From the NCBI RefSeq assembly GCF_028583425.1, contig NC_072801.1:21534001-21598000 (forward strand): 64,000 nucleotides of DNA. Direction: 5' to 3'. Made by a program: the position numbers and the translations under genes. Under the pieces are notes generated by a model. That model did not search any database, was not told the DNA's origin, and saw only the letters and a program-made list of their open reading frames with translations. Positions 51,401 through 54,786 of this stretch are shown piece after piece (within the stretch, counting starts at the first letter, position 1; the number at the start of each line of letters is the position of its first letter). The DNA is from Eublepharis macularius. Lineage: Eukaryota; Chordata; Lepidosauria; Squamata; Eublepharidae.

Positions 51401-52089
51401 GAATTCCTAAAGAAACTCCATGAAAAATGCTATAAAAATGAAACGAGATCAGCAATAAATCACACGCTAGAATGAATTTGAAACTTCTGACACTAGAAGC
51501 CAGTTCTCATCGCGCAATATGAATCGGAGTGACAAATGAGTTTGTCACTCTATGCAAACAAAATAAAGCAAAAATACAAACAACAACAAAAACTAGTCAG
51601 TCTGTTGAGACGTTTTTATGAACTCTAAGAGCTAGGCCAGAAAGAGTTAACTCTGCCTGAGACCAAGGCTTTAACATCAAGTAATGGCTAGGGACCTTTG
51701 TTTCTTTCAGGTCACAACTGACTCACAGCAACCCCAACCCCAAGGCAAGTGAGAAGCAGAGGGGGTTTGCCATTCCTCAGTGGTCCCTCATCCAAGTACC
51801 GACCCTGCTTCACTTCCGAGATCTGACAAGACCAGCCTAGACCATGGCACTTTCCCACCCCAGGTCATCTGTAGCCACAAATAGTTAACATAGGTGTGCA
51901 ATGGCAAGCGGGCTTGGGTATTTATTTTCAAGGCAGTCACTATACTTCAGTGCTATGGAAACTATGAATATTATGTCAATCCGCATGTTAATATGGCAAA
52001 AAGGGAGACTTACCGTTAACTGTTTTTTCATAGTTTTTCCCCAGGTTTATTAAGTTCCGCAGCCCTGGGTTGAATTGTTCCATCACATT
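3209..52089 (-). CDS. BAIAP2L1: BAIAP2L1 (IRTKS), I-BAR and SH3 actin-membrane adaptor; exons 2-14, 5' end outside window
   Basis: Family knowledge: this cytoplasmic adaptor bends plasma membrane outward through its I-BAR (IMD) dimer, binds partners such as Eps8 through its SH3 domain and promotes actin assembly in protrusions and microvilli. Seen here: thirteen exons on the minus strand join in phase (76, 87, 62, 72, 138, 153, 168, 148, 208, 78, 169, 41 and 76 bp), giving 1476 bp, or 491 codons plus TGA. All introns are GT-AG. Diagnostic motifs are [20 protein letters not shown] (exon 2), [15 protein letters not shown] (exon 6), [13 protein letters not shown] (exon 8), [18 protein letters not shown] (exon 10), GWFPSSYTK (exon 11) and [17 protein letters not shown] (exon 14). 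Adding the usual 17-residue exon 1 gives about 508 residues against 511 in human. BAIAP2 and BAIAP2L2 are the alternatives, but the SH3 and C-terminal motifs fit L1. No frameshift or premature stop was seen. Confidence 0.96.
3285..4303 (-). other. BAIAP2L1: BAIAP2L1 intron 13 (1.02 kb, phase 2)
   Basis: Donor GTAGGC, acceptor actgttgcag. I see nothing functional inside. A 136-codon plus-strand open frame here has no recognisable homology and looks like chance. Confidence 0.85.
4304..4344 (-). CDS. BAIAP2L1: BAIAP2L1 exon 13 (41-bp exon)
   Basis: A 41-bp exon too short for ORF finding. It encodes [13 protein letters not shown] plus two bases of serine. It is supported by a polypyrimidine acceptor (ttctttttcag), donor GTAGGC, correct phases on both sides and the human counterpart NDANGTAKPPFLS. 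It is isolated by a 6.7-kb intron upstream and a 1.0-kb intron downstream. Confidence 0.93.
4985..5062. repeat. Compound (GTACAC)n(AC)n microsatellite
   Basis: About four GTACAC units grade into about 26 AC units. The whole tract alternates purine and pyrimidine. Several open frames across it are repeat artefacts. Confidence 0.95.
5520..5830. repeat. Interspersed repeat fragment (unclassified)
   Basis: Has the 'tttatttagaaaatttctataccacc...cctgaaaggtagcttac' pattern common in reptile repeats, then a purine/AT-rich stretch and 'gggtattccataatg'. The family is not assigned. Confidence 0.4.
5840..6129 (+). mobile_element. LINE 3' end (CR1/L2-like), TAAA tail
   Basis: Ends 'tgtaatccgccttgagcctc', 'agtgagaaaggccgac', then (TAAA)n. 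The same terminal sequence occurs in reverse at 24613, 28415 and 46438, so it is a dispersed 3' end. No coding region is retained. Confidence 0.65.
6358..6450. mobile_element. Short palindromic MITE copy
   Basis: Contains 'ccatcctaagcaggtttac' and 'tttattcccaggaaagtg'. Other diverged copies lie at about 7206-7293, 19875-19955, 26064-26150 and 50598-50695. Confidence 0.5.
6477..6514. repeat. (TC)n(AC)n microsatellite
   Basis: Compound dinucleotide tract read directly. Confidence 0.9.
6639..6720 (+). repeat. Dispersed 'GTCCAGTAGCACC' repeat copy
   Basis: Starts 'agagtccagtagcacttta' and includes 'cccttcatcagatatgtca'. Confidence 0.6.
9069..9141. repeat. Three exact copies of a 22-bp unit
   Basis: The 22-mer starting AATATGTGATGTGAGC and ending ATTCAC occurs at 9069-9090, 9091-9112 and 9120-9141. 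The last copy is separated by a 7-bp spacer. No mismatch was seen between copies. Confidence 0.92.
9258..9573. mobile_element. hAT-type non-autonomous element, copy 1 (316 bp)
   Basis: Starts CTGGGCTTTTTTTC and ends GAAAAGAGCCCTG, and is flanked by the exact 8-bp duplication AAGTTACA (9250-9257 and 9574-9581). The centre is a long inverted repeat built on 'gatctccagacagagggga' and 'aatctaaactcccctctg'-like arms. No transposase is encoded. Confidence 0.9.
9885..10080 (-). mobile_element. 5S-rRNA-derived SINE with RTE-like tail
   Basis: On the minus strand the head at about 10065-9990 matches the interior of vertebrate 5S rRNA ('ctcggaaactaagccggg', 'ttggatgggagacc', with substitutions). The 3' part resembles the BovB-linked tail 'gtcacagctgactt'. 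This is the pattern of 5S-Sauria-RTE SINEs. It is not a functional 5S gene. Confidence 0.75.
11031..11199 (-). CDS. BAIAP2L1: BAIAP2L1 exon 12 (variable C-terminal linker)
   Basis: 169 bp encoding [20 protein letters not shown], then PPPDYL, then a Thr/Ser/Lys-rich stretch ending KPDSTAP. The first third is almost the human sequence; the rest is alignable only in outline. The acceptor is cccccctctttag and the donor is GTAAGT. Confidence 0.93.
11245..11482 (-). mobile_element. tRNA-derived SINE
   Basis: On the minus strand the head reads 'agagccaggacagtgtagcg', 'gttaagaatgttggactaga' and 'cagttcgattccctgc', followed by 'aaatggaggagaggagaac'. The body differs from the 25635 type. Confidence 0.7.
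12003..12095 (+). repeat. Dispersed 'GTCCAGTAGCACC' repeat copy, diverged
   Basis: Reads 'gcaggagtcctgaggcattt' and 'cccatttcttcagaggcat', a diverged member of the same family. Confidence 0.45.
12540..12617 (-). CDS. BAIAP2L1: BAIAP2L1 exon 11 (end of SH3 domain)
   Basis: 78 bp encoding [20 protein letters not shown] then SVPVP. The GWFPSSY segment is the last conserved SH3 strand. The acceptor is ctcctgttttag and the donor is GTAATT, weaker than most donors here. It is flanked by phase-2 introns. Confidence 0.94.
12618..13369 (-). other. BAIAP2L1: BAIAP2L1 intron 10 (752 bp, phase 2)
   Basis: Contains a minus-oriented tRNA-SINE copy at about 12650-12872. Nothing else was recognised. Confidence 0.85.
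12650..12872 (-). mobile_element. tRNA-derived SINE, diverged
   Basis: The minus strand starts 'ccagccagcgtggcgttagt', then 'gtgttggactgtgatctgg', and ends near 'ctggggagacaagaggggc'. Confidence 0.6.
13370..13577 (-). CDS. BAIAP2L1: BAIAP2L1 exon 10 (most of SH3 domain)
   Basis: 208 bp. It begins by completing a split asparagine codon, then [18 protein letters not shown], and moves into the SH3 domain: [39 protein letters not shown]. The DGWLYGE tryptophan is the conserved SH3 ligand-binding residue. The acceptor is gcaaattag. The donor GTGAGT was chosen because the split GT plus A restores valine before [10 protein letters not shown]. Confidence 0.96.
13725..13797. mobile_element. Short palindromic MITE copy in intron 9
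   Basis: Arms 'actgccaccctaaacagag' and 'actctgtttaggatggca' around a short centre. Confidence 0.55.
14491..14576. repeat. (CA)43 microsatellite abutting exon 9 splice donor
   Basis: 86 uninterrupted bases of CA on the plus strand, so TG in the BAIAP2L1 pre-mRNA sense. The splice donor GTAAGG occupies 14583-14578, one T follows, and the repeat starts at intron position +8. A short CT-rich tract flanks the far side. Confidence 0.97.
14584..14731 (-). CDS. BAIAP2L1: BAIAP2L1 exon 9 (proline-rich linker)
   Basis: 49 codons plus one base, starting [19 protein letters not shown]. It includes the strongly conserved motif [14 protein letters not shown]. This linker joins the I-BAR and SH3 domains. 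The acceptor is tgtgtattggtag and the donor is GTAAGG. A 43-unit TG repeat starts seven bases after the exon edge (see the repeat at 14491-14576). Confidence 0.95.
14732..15503 (-). other. BAIAP2L1: BAIAP2L1 intron 8 (772 bp, phase 0)
   Basis: Donor GTGAGA, acceptor tgtattggtag. No repeat or other feature was recognised. Confidence 0.85.
15504..15671 (-). CDS. BAIAP2L1: BAIAP2L1 exon 8 (end of I-BAR, start of linker)
   Basis: 56 codons starting [16 protein letters not shown] and ending SPMIERNSM. It holds the I-BAR end ([16 protein letters not shown]) and the linker motif VSTPVSGTP. The acceptor is tgtatccttgatag. The donor GTGAGA was chosen because the next exon then continues in phase with VGNDYES; read-through would enter non-homologous sequence. 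Confidence 0.94.
15672..16651 (-). other. BAIAP2L1: BAIAP2L1 intron 7 (980 bp, phase 0)
   Basis: Largely occupied by a DNA-transposon-like element with diverged terminal inverted repeats (16112-16566). The rest is featureless. Confidence 0.8.
16112..16566. mobile_element. DNA-transposon-like element with diverged TIRs in intron 7
   Basis: The left 'attcagacaccgtgacaagc' and the reverse complement of the right end 'gagcttgttgtgatattag' align over about 25 bp with several mismatches. The interior holds no transposase. The duplication is unresolved. Confidence 0.45.
16652..16804 (-). CDS. BAIAP2L1: BAIAP2L1 exon 7 (I-BAR domain)
   Basis: 51 codons starting [20 protein letters not shown] and ending KYYHVE. 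It includes the conserved core [19 protein letters not shown]. The acceptor is ttcatatttag and the donor is GTGAGT. Both ends are phase 0. It corresponds to about residues 163-213. Confidence 0.96.
16805..17241 (-). other. BAIAP2L1: BAIAP2L1 intron 6 (437 bp, phase 0)
   Basis: Donor GTGAGC, acceptor ttcatatttag. I see nothing else in it. Confidence 0.85.
17242..17379 (-). CDS. BAIAP2L1: BAIAP2L1 exon 6 (I-BAR basic patch)
   Basis: 46 codons starting [20 protein letters not shown]. It contains the lysine/arginine cluster [12 protein letters not shown], which in this family lies on the membrane- and actin-binding face of the I-BAR dimer. The acceptor is ggtttttgcag and the donor is GTGAGC. Both ends are phase 0. 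Confidence 0.96.
17380..17962 (-). other. BAIAP2L1: BAIAP2L1 intron 5 (583 bp, phase 0)
   Basis: Donor GTAAGT, acceptor ggtttttgcag. It contains a short diverged copy (17662-17726) of the interspersed repeat carrying 'cgaaagctta'. Confidence 0.8.
17963..18034 (-). CDS. BAIAP2L1: BAIAP2L1 exon 5 (I-BAR domain)
   Basis: Encodes 24 codons, [20 protein letters not shown] then KYMN, a highly charged I-BAR helix segment. The acceptor is tactcctaaag and the donor is GTAAGT. Both ends are phase 0. The match to the human segment is near-identical. Confidence 0.96.
18121..18182 (-). CDS. BAIAP2L1: BAIAP2L1 exon 4 (I-BAR domain)
   Basis: Short 62-bp exon encoding [20 protein letters not shown] after the split glycine. 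The acceptor is gtgtcaacag and the donor is GTAAGT. It sits at the far end of a 27.8-kb intron and only 86 bp from exon 5, so splicing probably recognises exons 4 and 5 close together. Human reads HVLIEISSTHKKLNESLDEN here, so the middle of the helix is more variable than its ends. Confidence 0.94.
18578..18831. mobile_element. hAT-type non-autonomous element, copy 2 (254 bp)
   Basis: Starts CAGGGCTTTTTTTC and ends GAAAAAAAGCCCTG, with the exact 8-bp duplication CATGGGGC at 18570-18577 and 18832-18839. It has the same internal foldback as the copy at 9258. Confidence 0.92.
21185..21315 (+). mobile_element. BovB-type 3' end fragment
   Basis: Contains 'gccatggccttcagttccc', 'agggttgccataaattgaaa' and 'cttgatggcacataacatac' with an ACAC tail, a diverged BovB 3' terminus. 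Confidence 0.65.
21517..21739. mobile_element. Palindromic MITE flanked by TTA (Harbinger-like)
   Basis: A 223-bp near-full palindrome. The ends GGCAGTTTTCGCATG and CATGTGAAAACGGTC are imperfect inverted repeats, and the roughly 110-bp arms share 'aaactcatggcac' and 'tttaatggcacgat'. TTA flanks both sides (21514-21516 and 21740-21742). Family knowledge: TWA duplications are typical of PIF/Harbinger. No transposase is encoded. Confidence 0.75.
22640..22826 (+). mobile_element. TAGGGTTGCC hAT-like family, 5'-truncated copy
   Basis: Retains the conserved body (tataatgccatagag, agcagccatt, gatctctgtcacctggagat) and the right end 'ggttgctaactcta'. The left end is missing. Confidence 0.7.
23614..24145 (-). 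mobile_element. 5'-truncated L1-type LINE insertion with 12-bp target duplication
   Basis: A minus-strand open frame of about 117 codons (stop at 23795) has the C-terminal pattern of L1-clade ORF2 proteins, such as [22 protein letters not shown] and AEMDKLTLL. It is followed by a 3' region ending in an A-rich tail (T-rich on plus at 23611-23631). The identical 12-mer CACTTAAATATT flanks it at 23602-23613 and 24146-24157. The insertion is therefore 532 bp and truncated within ORF2. The frame has no internal stop, suggesting a recent event. Confidence 0.85.
24266..24543 (+). mobile_element. GC-rich hAT-like element, diverged copy
   Basis: From 'ggattgccagatcgcc' to 'gactggtaaccctag', with 'aatgacatcattcccagc' and 'ctgctggccaagtgagagg' matching the family at 35720. 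Confidence 0.6.
24613..24850 (-). mobile_element. LINE 3' end fragment, same family as 5840-6129
   Basis: The plus strand shows 'ttatttatactcccccctt', 'ctcactagaactcaaggtgg', then 'tacaatcagcaggatagga', the reverse complement of the family's 3' terminus. The part beyond the terminal about 110 bp is assigned by inference. Confidence 0.55.
25271..25451 (-). mobile_element. TAGGGTTGCC hAT-like family copy
   Basis: Reverse orientation, starting 'tagggttcccaacctcc' and ending 'ttggcagcccta'. The interior is diverged, with part of the body shortened. Confidence 0.65.
25575..25634. repeat. (TTCTA)12 pentanucleotide microsatellite
   Basis: Sixty bases, twelve perfect units, ending exactly where a tRNA-derived SINE begins. 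Confidence 0.95.
25635..25908 (+). mobile_element. tRNA-derived SINE with (TTG)n/(ACCATT)n tail
   Basis: The head 'gccagtttggtgtagtggtt', 'aagagcgcgggactctaatc' and 'gggtttgattcccc' carries pol III A- and B-box-like sequences of lizard tRNA-SINEs. The 3' end is 'ggtatataaattgaatg' plus a simple-repeat tail. ATTCTAGCC occurs at both edges (25629-25637 and 25909-25917), suggesting a 7-9 bp target duplication. Confidence 0.8.
26950..27380. repeat. GC-rich segment, probable repeat of unknown class
   Basis: A locally GC-rich block with overlapping chance frames on both strands and CTG/CAG-rich short runs (gctgctgctgctgcggctgc). No gene homology was recognised. Confidence 0.35.
27874..27948 (+). 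repeat. Dispersed 'GTCCAGTAGCACC' repeat copy
   Basis: Reads 'caggagtccagcagcactgc' and 'gagcttcatcagatgcaatg'. Confidence 0.55.
28415..28560 (-). mobile_element. LINE 3' end fragment, same family
   Basis: Reads 'tttatttattgacatcattt', 'atagtccgtcattttctc' and 'ggcggattacatggtgag' on the plus strand, the inverted terminus of the family. Confidence 0.55.
30435..30476. repeat. (GT)21 microsatellite at BovB 3' end
   Basis: 21 GT units on the plus strand, equal to an AC tail on the minus strand directly after a BovB-type 3' end. It is probably the expanded tail of that element. Confidence 0.9.
30477..31030 (-). mobile_element. BovB (RTE) LINE 3' fragment
   Basis: The minus strand carries an uninterrupted 160-codon frame (30529-31011) with the typical C-terminal BovB pattern: [37 protein letters not shown] and [20 protein letters not shown]. 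The 3' end reads 'ggtcggagacgacttgac' then 'ggcac', leading into an AC tail. It is 5' truncated and lacks the endonuclease and the reverse transcriptase core. Confidence 0.88.
32084..32880 (+). mobile_element. L2-like LINE reverse transcriptase fragment, decayed
   Basis: In-frame shards include GEIGWSF and DADDAQLY, the latter resembling the (Y/F)ADDTQLY catalytic motif of L2/CR1 reverse transcriptases. Further on comes a 'gtatctgaaggactctctct' segment typical of the C-terminus. Stops and frameshifts interrupt it. An 89-bp palindromic element is inserted at 32699-32787. Confidence 0.6.
32699..32787. mobile_element. Short palindromic MITE copy inside L2-like LINE
   Basis: Arms 'agtcctacacagagtta' and 'gtaactctgcataggatt', flanked by TA at 32697-32698 and 32788-32789. 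It interrupts a LINE fragment that resumes with 'atggcttgggattcatgta'. Confidence 0.6.
33655..33835 (+). mobile_element. tRNA-derived SINE, GGCTCAGTGGTAG head
   Basis: The head 'ggctgtggctcagtggtagc', with 'ccaggttctatccctagca' as the B-box region, is followed by 'cctgagaccctggagagctg'. Related copies lie at 48885 and 62215. Confidence 0.7.
34249..34395 (+). mobile_element. tRNA-derived SINE, shortened
   Basis: Starts 'ggagagccagcatggtgtga', then 'cgttgtgaggataaaatgga' and 'gaagggtgggataaaaatg'. Confidence 0.55.
34571..34690. mobile_element. Related diverged hAT-like element
   Basis: Begins 'cgggctttttttcctgatgg' and contains 'accgccacctcttt' and 'accagcacctttttttt', echoing the CAGGGCTTTTTTTC family. 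Target duplication and right end are unclear. Confidence 0.45.
35212..35428 (+). mobile_element. TAGGGTTGCC hAT-like family copy
   Basis: Starts 'tagggtcgccagctctgg' and ends 'aagctggcaaccta' with the full conserved body between. No clean target duplication was seen. Confidence 0.75.
35720..36037. mobile_element. GC-rich hAT-like element with exact 8-bp duplication
   Basis: Runs from CAGGGTTGCCGGGTCCC to GAACGGCACTCCTA, flanked by GGTGACAT at 35712-35719 and 36038-36045. The interior ('ctcctgctcacacacg', 'gatgatgtcacttctggga', 'aaccaggtaagtgggggtg') recurs at 24266, 42720 and 56864. Confidence 0.85.
36226..36490 (-). mobile_element. TAGGGTTGCC family copy interrupted by about 90 bp
   Basis: Reverse copy from 'tagggttgccaacctccagg' to 'agagctggtaaccca'. 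Between 'cccaagaaccc' and 'tctccacctcccaaatctcc' it carries about 90 extra bases absent from other copies. Confidence 0.6.
37211..37518 (+). mobile_element. tRNA-derived SINE with 11-bp target duplication
   Basis: The head 'gagccctgtggcgcagtggt' and 'cctgagttcgatcctggc' is followed by 'ggcaaaccaccccgtaaaaa' and the tail 'gcacctttacctt'. TAATTATGACA flanks it at 37200-37210 and 37519-37529. It resembles the ACA-type SINE of lizards. Confidence 0.85.
38093..38155 (+). mobile_element. TAGGGTTGCC family, right-end fragment
   Basis: Short fragment with 'aaactgatctctgaaatctg' and 'ctggaggttggcaaccca'. The rest is missing. Confidence 0.55.
38826..38890 (-). mobile_element. tRNA-SINE head fragment
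   Basis: The plus strand shows 'agttctcccagactctagcc', 'cagcactctaaccagcgaac' and 'catgctagctta', the inverted SINE head only. Confidence 0.5.
38930..39840 (-). mobile_element. Possible decayed LINE ORF1-like region
   Basis: Minus-strand frames at 38957-39148 and 39406-39597 are rich in Lys/Glu and coiled-coil-like (for example [17 protein letters not shown]), resembling an ORF1 N-terminal region. They are split by the foldback at 39117-39240. Stops are present. The family assignment is a guess. Confidence 0.3.
39117..39240. repeat. Foldback of two head-to-head repeat copies
   Basis: Arms 39128-39176 and 39181-39229 are inverted repeats matching at 47 of 49 positions around a 4-base loop (cata), with weaker matching outward to 39117 and 39240. 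Each arm is a copy of the dispersed 'gtccagtagcaccttt' repeat. Confidence 0.9.
41800..42341 (-). pseudogene. Coding-like relic, unidentified
   Basis: The minus strand contains [20 protein letters not shown] then RELWTKS, and after a frame change [20 protein letters not shown] then [11 protein letters not shown]. The helical, charged composition across a single frame shift resembles a decayed retrocopy. I do not recognise the parent gene and cannot exclude chance. Confidence 0.25.
42535..42713 (+). mobile_element. TAGGGTTGCC hAT-like family copy
   Basis: Starts 'tagggctgccaactctgg' and ends 'aggttggcaactctta'. The conserved body is present and diverged. Confidence 0.7.
42720..43325 (+). mobile_element. 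GC-rich hAT-like element split by a nested insertion
   Basis: The left part (42720-42959) and right part (43187-43325, ending 'aaaaagcaaccctag') form one element of the 35720 type. The two halves are separated by the TAGGGTTGCC copy at 42960-43178 and its target duplication. Confidence 0.65.
42960..43178 (-). mobile_element. TAGGGTTGCC hAT-like family copy with target duplication, nested
   Basis: Reverse copy from TAGGGGTGCCAGCC to GAGCTGGCAACCCTA, flanked by GTGACATC (42952-42959) and GTGACATT (43179-43186), 7 of 8 bases identical. It lies inside a second GC-rich element that continues on both sides. Confidence 0.85.
43538..43569. repeat. (GT)n(GA)n microsatellite
   Basis: Short compound dinucleotide tract read directly. 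Confidence 0.85.
43961..44244. mobile_element. Inverted-repeat element with perfect internal hairpin
   Basis: Ends 'gccaaactaga' (43962-43972) and 'tctagtttggc' (44233-44243) are exact inverted repeats. Just inside the left end is a perfect 17-bp hairpin (43975-43991 with 43998-44014). No clear target duplication was seen. Confidence 0.5.
45430..45790. mobile_element. GC-rich repeat, related to the 35720 family
   Basis: Starts 'agtagggctgccctgactcc' and repeats 'gtgataatgttgcttcc' and 'acaatatcacgttggg' motifs. The ends are not resolved. Confidence 0.4.
45949..46035 (-). CDS. BAIAP2L1: BAIAP2L1 exon 3 (I-BAR domain)
   Basis: Reads [20 protein letters not shown], then ends at KELG. The acceptor is ctctttctctag and the donor is GTAAGT. 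Both flanking introns are phase 1, so the first alanine and last glycine codons are split across junctions. The segment near the end ([10 protein letters not shown]) differs modestly from the human TGSPVSTELG. It lies alone between two large introns. Confidence 0.95.
46438..46545 (-). mobile_element. LINE 3' end fragment, same family
   Basis: Contains 'tatttatttatagtccatct', 'gggactcaaggcagattaca' and 'gtgcaatcagacagcacagg'. It is an inverted terminus and truncated. Confidence 0.55.
46652..46927 (+). mobile_element. tRNA-derived SINE with (TTG)n(TTA)n tail
   Basis: Same family as the SINE at 25635. The head reads 'gagccagtttggtgtagtg' with a 5-bp duplication (tgtagtgtagtgg) and the tail is 'gcggtatataaattgaatg'. 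The 3' end carries its TTG/TTA run. Confidence 0.8.
46886..46927. repeat. (TTG)n(TTA)n SINE tail
   Basis: Trinucleotide tail directly after the tRNA-SINE 3' sequence 'tataaattgaatg'. Confidence 0.9.
48463..48689 (+). mobile_element. TAGGGTTGCC hAT-like family copy with exact 8-bp duplication
   Basis: Runs from TAGGGCTGCCAGC to GGCTGGCAACCCTA, flanked by AGTAGGGC at 48455-48462 and 48690-48697. A poly-G run lies at 48505-48516. Confidence 0.9.
48885..49085 (-). mobile_element. tRNA-derived SINE, GGCTCAGTGGTAG type
   Basis: The plus strand shows 'gaacatatgaagctgtctta', 'ggccattggtccatccagct' and 'gatcgaacctgggaccttct', the inverted full-length family member. Confidence 0.7.
50740..50820. mobile_element. 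Short palindromic MITE flanked by TA
   Basis: 81 bp with arms 'gcaatcctaaacagagtta' and 'aactctgtttaggactgc', flanked by TA at 50738-50739 and 50821-50822. The TA duplication fits a Tc1/mariner-like origin. At least six further degenerate copies occur in the window. Confidence 0.65.
51690..51880 (-). mobile_element. 5S-rRNA-derived SINE with RTE-like tail
   Basis: The minus strand contains 'ctcggaagtgaagcagggtc' and 'ggtacttggatgaggga' (5S interior) and the tail 'ttgctgtgagtcagttgtga'. It shares its layout with the copy at 9885. Confidence 0.75.
52014..52089 (-). CDS. BAIAP2L1: BAIAP2L1 exon 2 (start of I-BAR domain)
   Basis: Encodes 25 codons plus one base, starting [20 protein letters not shown], the first helix of the I-BAR domain. 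The acceptor is ttgttccgcag at the high-coordinate end and the donor is GTAAGT (52008-52013). It enters in phase 0, so the upstream exon should end exactly after the conserved TESTYR residues. That exon, with the start codon, was not found up to base 64000. Residues are about 18-42 by human numbering. Confidence 0.95.
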
Positions 52090-52203
52090 CTGCGGAACAA
52101 AACAAGCAACATCAACCATGTTAAAGAACAGTCAACATCCTAAGAATGGCAACAATAATAAAAATAAAAGCAGCAGCCCCAACAACACAGAGAGAGAACC
52201 CAC

Positions 52204-52330
52204 ACATCTGAAGAAGAGAACTGTGATTCTCGAAAGCTTATGCTACAGCAAAGTTAGTTAGTCTTAAAGGTGCTACTGGACTCTTTTCGATTTTGCTACT
52301 ACAGACTAACATGGCGAACTCCTCTGGATC
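52204..52330 (-). repeat. Dispersed 'GTCCAGTAGCACC' repeat copy
   Basis: Reads 'ctgaagaagagaactgtgat', 'cgaaagcttatgctacag', 'cttaaaggtgctactggact' and 'acagactaacatggcgaact', a common reptile terminal repeat of unassigned class. Confidence 0.65.
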
Positions 52331-53984
52331 AGAGAACCCAAACAAATTTAAAGCCAGGTTTTGCTTTAAAACCAGTAAGAATGTTACTACTTTTACCTGG
52401 CACCGTGGCAATGCAGGAGAGGGGGGGCAGGCGAACATGTCTGGAGAGGGCATTCTGCAATCAATGCCACAACAGAGAAAGCCATCACTGTGTTCTCAAT
52501 ATCCTTTCCTCAAATTATACATGTATGACTAAATATGGTGTATGCATTTTAATGCCCAAGCTTCAGACTACAGTGTTGATGCTGGAGCATAATGTTTTTT
52601 TACCCTGCACCGGTATGAGGCCAAAAAAAATTGATGCTGGCAGCCAAAATCATGAAATGTGGAACTTCTAAATATTTCAAGTTTATATTGTTTTAGGAAA
52701 CAGTATTTTCTTTTAAAAAAACAGATTTCCAAGACAGAAAATGGGACTGAAACGAAAGCTGAAACGAAACTGGATTTTTCACTGGGCACAACATTTATAC
52801 ATGGACAAAAGCAAATGTAGCAAAAGCCAATTCCTACAAAATCACTTTTCAGAAGCAACCAGTGACCTGTACTGCTCAAGAAATCAGGGTTAATCTTACC
52901 ATCTGAAAATGAGACCCTATAATTCTGTCATCAAAAAACCTATTTATCAGGTACAGCTGTTTCAGAGAAAGCCAAACTGATTTCCGCGGTTGACCATTTT
53001 GGTTTATAACGCACACACACAAACAAAAATGCAAGTGTTGCATTTTATTTTGCTTTACGACAAGAACATATTTATGGTATTAAAAGGCATGATTTTTTTC
53101 CTAAGCAAATCCCCCTTTTATTTACATAATCATGTTTCCTGACAAAGAAAAATGCCTTGTTCTCCTAACAAAGAGGCTTGGGGAAAATATTAAAGAATCA
53201 GAAAATTCAAATGCTTGCAAAGAGAAATGTAGTGGGACATTACAGGCTGCTAACAACAAAATTAATTTTATAAAACAACAAAGTTATACAGGGGCCTTGT
53301 ACTGATCTAGAGGAATTTTGGATTTTCCTCTCCTGAAACTGCTTCTGTATTAAACAGATGCCAGATGTGGTTTTTAAACACATGATAAAGACTAAAGTAT
53401 TAAACAGAAATAAACACAAGGTTGGGTGGCAATAGATTTTTCAAATCTCACTGTTCTCTTGGGGAATGTATGGCCAAATGTACAACCTAGTTATCTAAAG
53501 GAATGAAATTAATGGTACTCCACTTTTCTCTTAAATCCAAATGCTAAATTTAACTGTGTTACAAAAACAACTTATGAAAAACTAAAAAGGGAATCTATGC
53601 AGTAAAAACAAAAAAATGAAACTGGCAATATACATGAAAAGCTACAGAAATAATATTTAAACGAACTATTTAAGAAATCGCTTTACCATTGACATTACAA
53701 TAAATTAAAACTATTTTTTAAAAAGTGCAGATTGTAAACTGTCTTTCCGTCTTTATTTCATTGCTCTAGGAATCCATTCCAGGAATGCCTTGTTGATACA
53801 TGATAAAATTGGTCCACACAACAATGCCTTTGCTTAGCTGTTGTTCTACCCCAACCCCCATCCCAGAATTTATAACCTTAATACTGTCAAAGCAAAACAA
53901 GGTGGCAGCAGTGATTTACTACCCCTCAAAATCCTTGTCGAACAAATCTGTTTCACCACACACTCGATCCAGCACCATCATCCT

Positions 53985-54400
53985 TTTATCTGTTATTATT
54001 ACACTTCTATCCCATCCTTCTTCCAAGGAGATCAGAGCAGTGCAACCTGGGCAGGATCCAGCCAGATTTTTCATTCCATCGCATCCAATTCCCTTCCTTA
54101 GTGTAGCCCTTGTGGCTCATGGCTTTTCTCCATACAGGTCCCATCGTAGCTTTTGGGGTGTGGAAAGGGGGGCCCACCTTCCCTTTCCACCAGCAGAAAA
54201 GCTGGTTGGAACCAACTCCACATTTCGCCCTTCTCCGTTTTATCCTTACAACAATCTTTTGAGGTAGGTTAGGCTGAGAGAGAATGAGTGGCCGGCCCAA
54301 GGGACATTGAGTGAGCTTTTAGGCCGTGTGGGGGGGAGACCTGAACCTGGGTCTCTCCAAACACACTCTGGTGCCGTAACAACTACGCACAGTGACTTGT
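53985..54400 (-). mobile_element. tRNA-derived SINE with internal extra sequence
   Basis: Inverted SINE body and head (54230-54400) and 3' end (53985-54050) are separated by about 170 bp of other sequence, suggesting an insertion. Confidence 0.45.
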
Positions 54401-54523
54401 TTTTCTGCACAGCCACACACTATTTTACAGATCAGGCCACTGACCCCATTAAAAAGAAAACAATTCAAATTTGTTTCCTTATAGATGCTTCTTCCATGTC
54501 ATCACACAAAAGGGCAATAATGC

Positions 54524-54770
54524 CTGAGAGCCAGAGTAGTGTAGTATTTCGTCTCCCAGAGTATCCTCTGGGAGCTCTAGGTTCAAGCCCCACTCTGCCA
54601 TGGAAGCTCACTGAGTGCCCCTGGGCCAGTGACACACTCTCAGCCTGGCCTATATTGCAGGGCTGCTGTGGGGATAAAACTGAGAAGAGGAACATGATAA
54701 AAGCCATTTGGATTCCCCACGGGGGAGAAAGGTGGGGCATAAATGAAGCAAAATAAATACAAAAATAAAA
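54524..54770 (+). mobile_element. tRNA-derived SINE
   Basis: Starts 'gagagccagagtagtgtagt', then 'taggttcaagccccactctg', and ends 'ggagaaaggtggggcataa' plus an A-rich tail. Confidence 0.65.
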
Positions 54771-54786
54771 TGAACGAATAAAAGTA

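Larger units (their letters stand above)
46036..52013 (-). other. BAIAP2L1: BAIAP2L1 intron 2 (6.0 kb, phase 1)
   Basis: Donor GTAAGT, acceptor tttctctag. It contains a LINE 3' fragment, a tRNA-SINE, a hAT element with target duplication, a minus tRNA-SINE, two short palindromic repeats and a 5S-derived SINE. I see nothing identifiable in 46990-48440 or 49100-50590. Confidence 0.85.

Noticed and set aside
53800-54267. 155-codon plus-strand open frame
   Set aside because: It overlaps an inverted SINE and has no recognisable homology.
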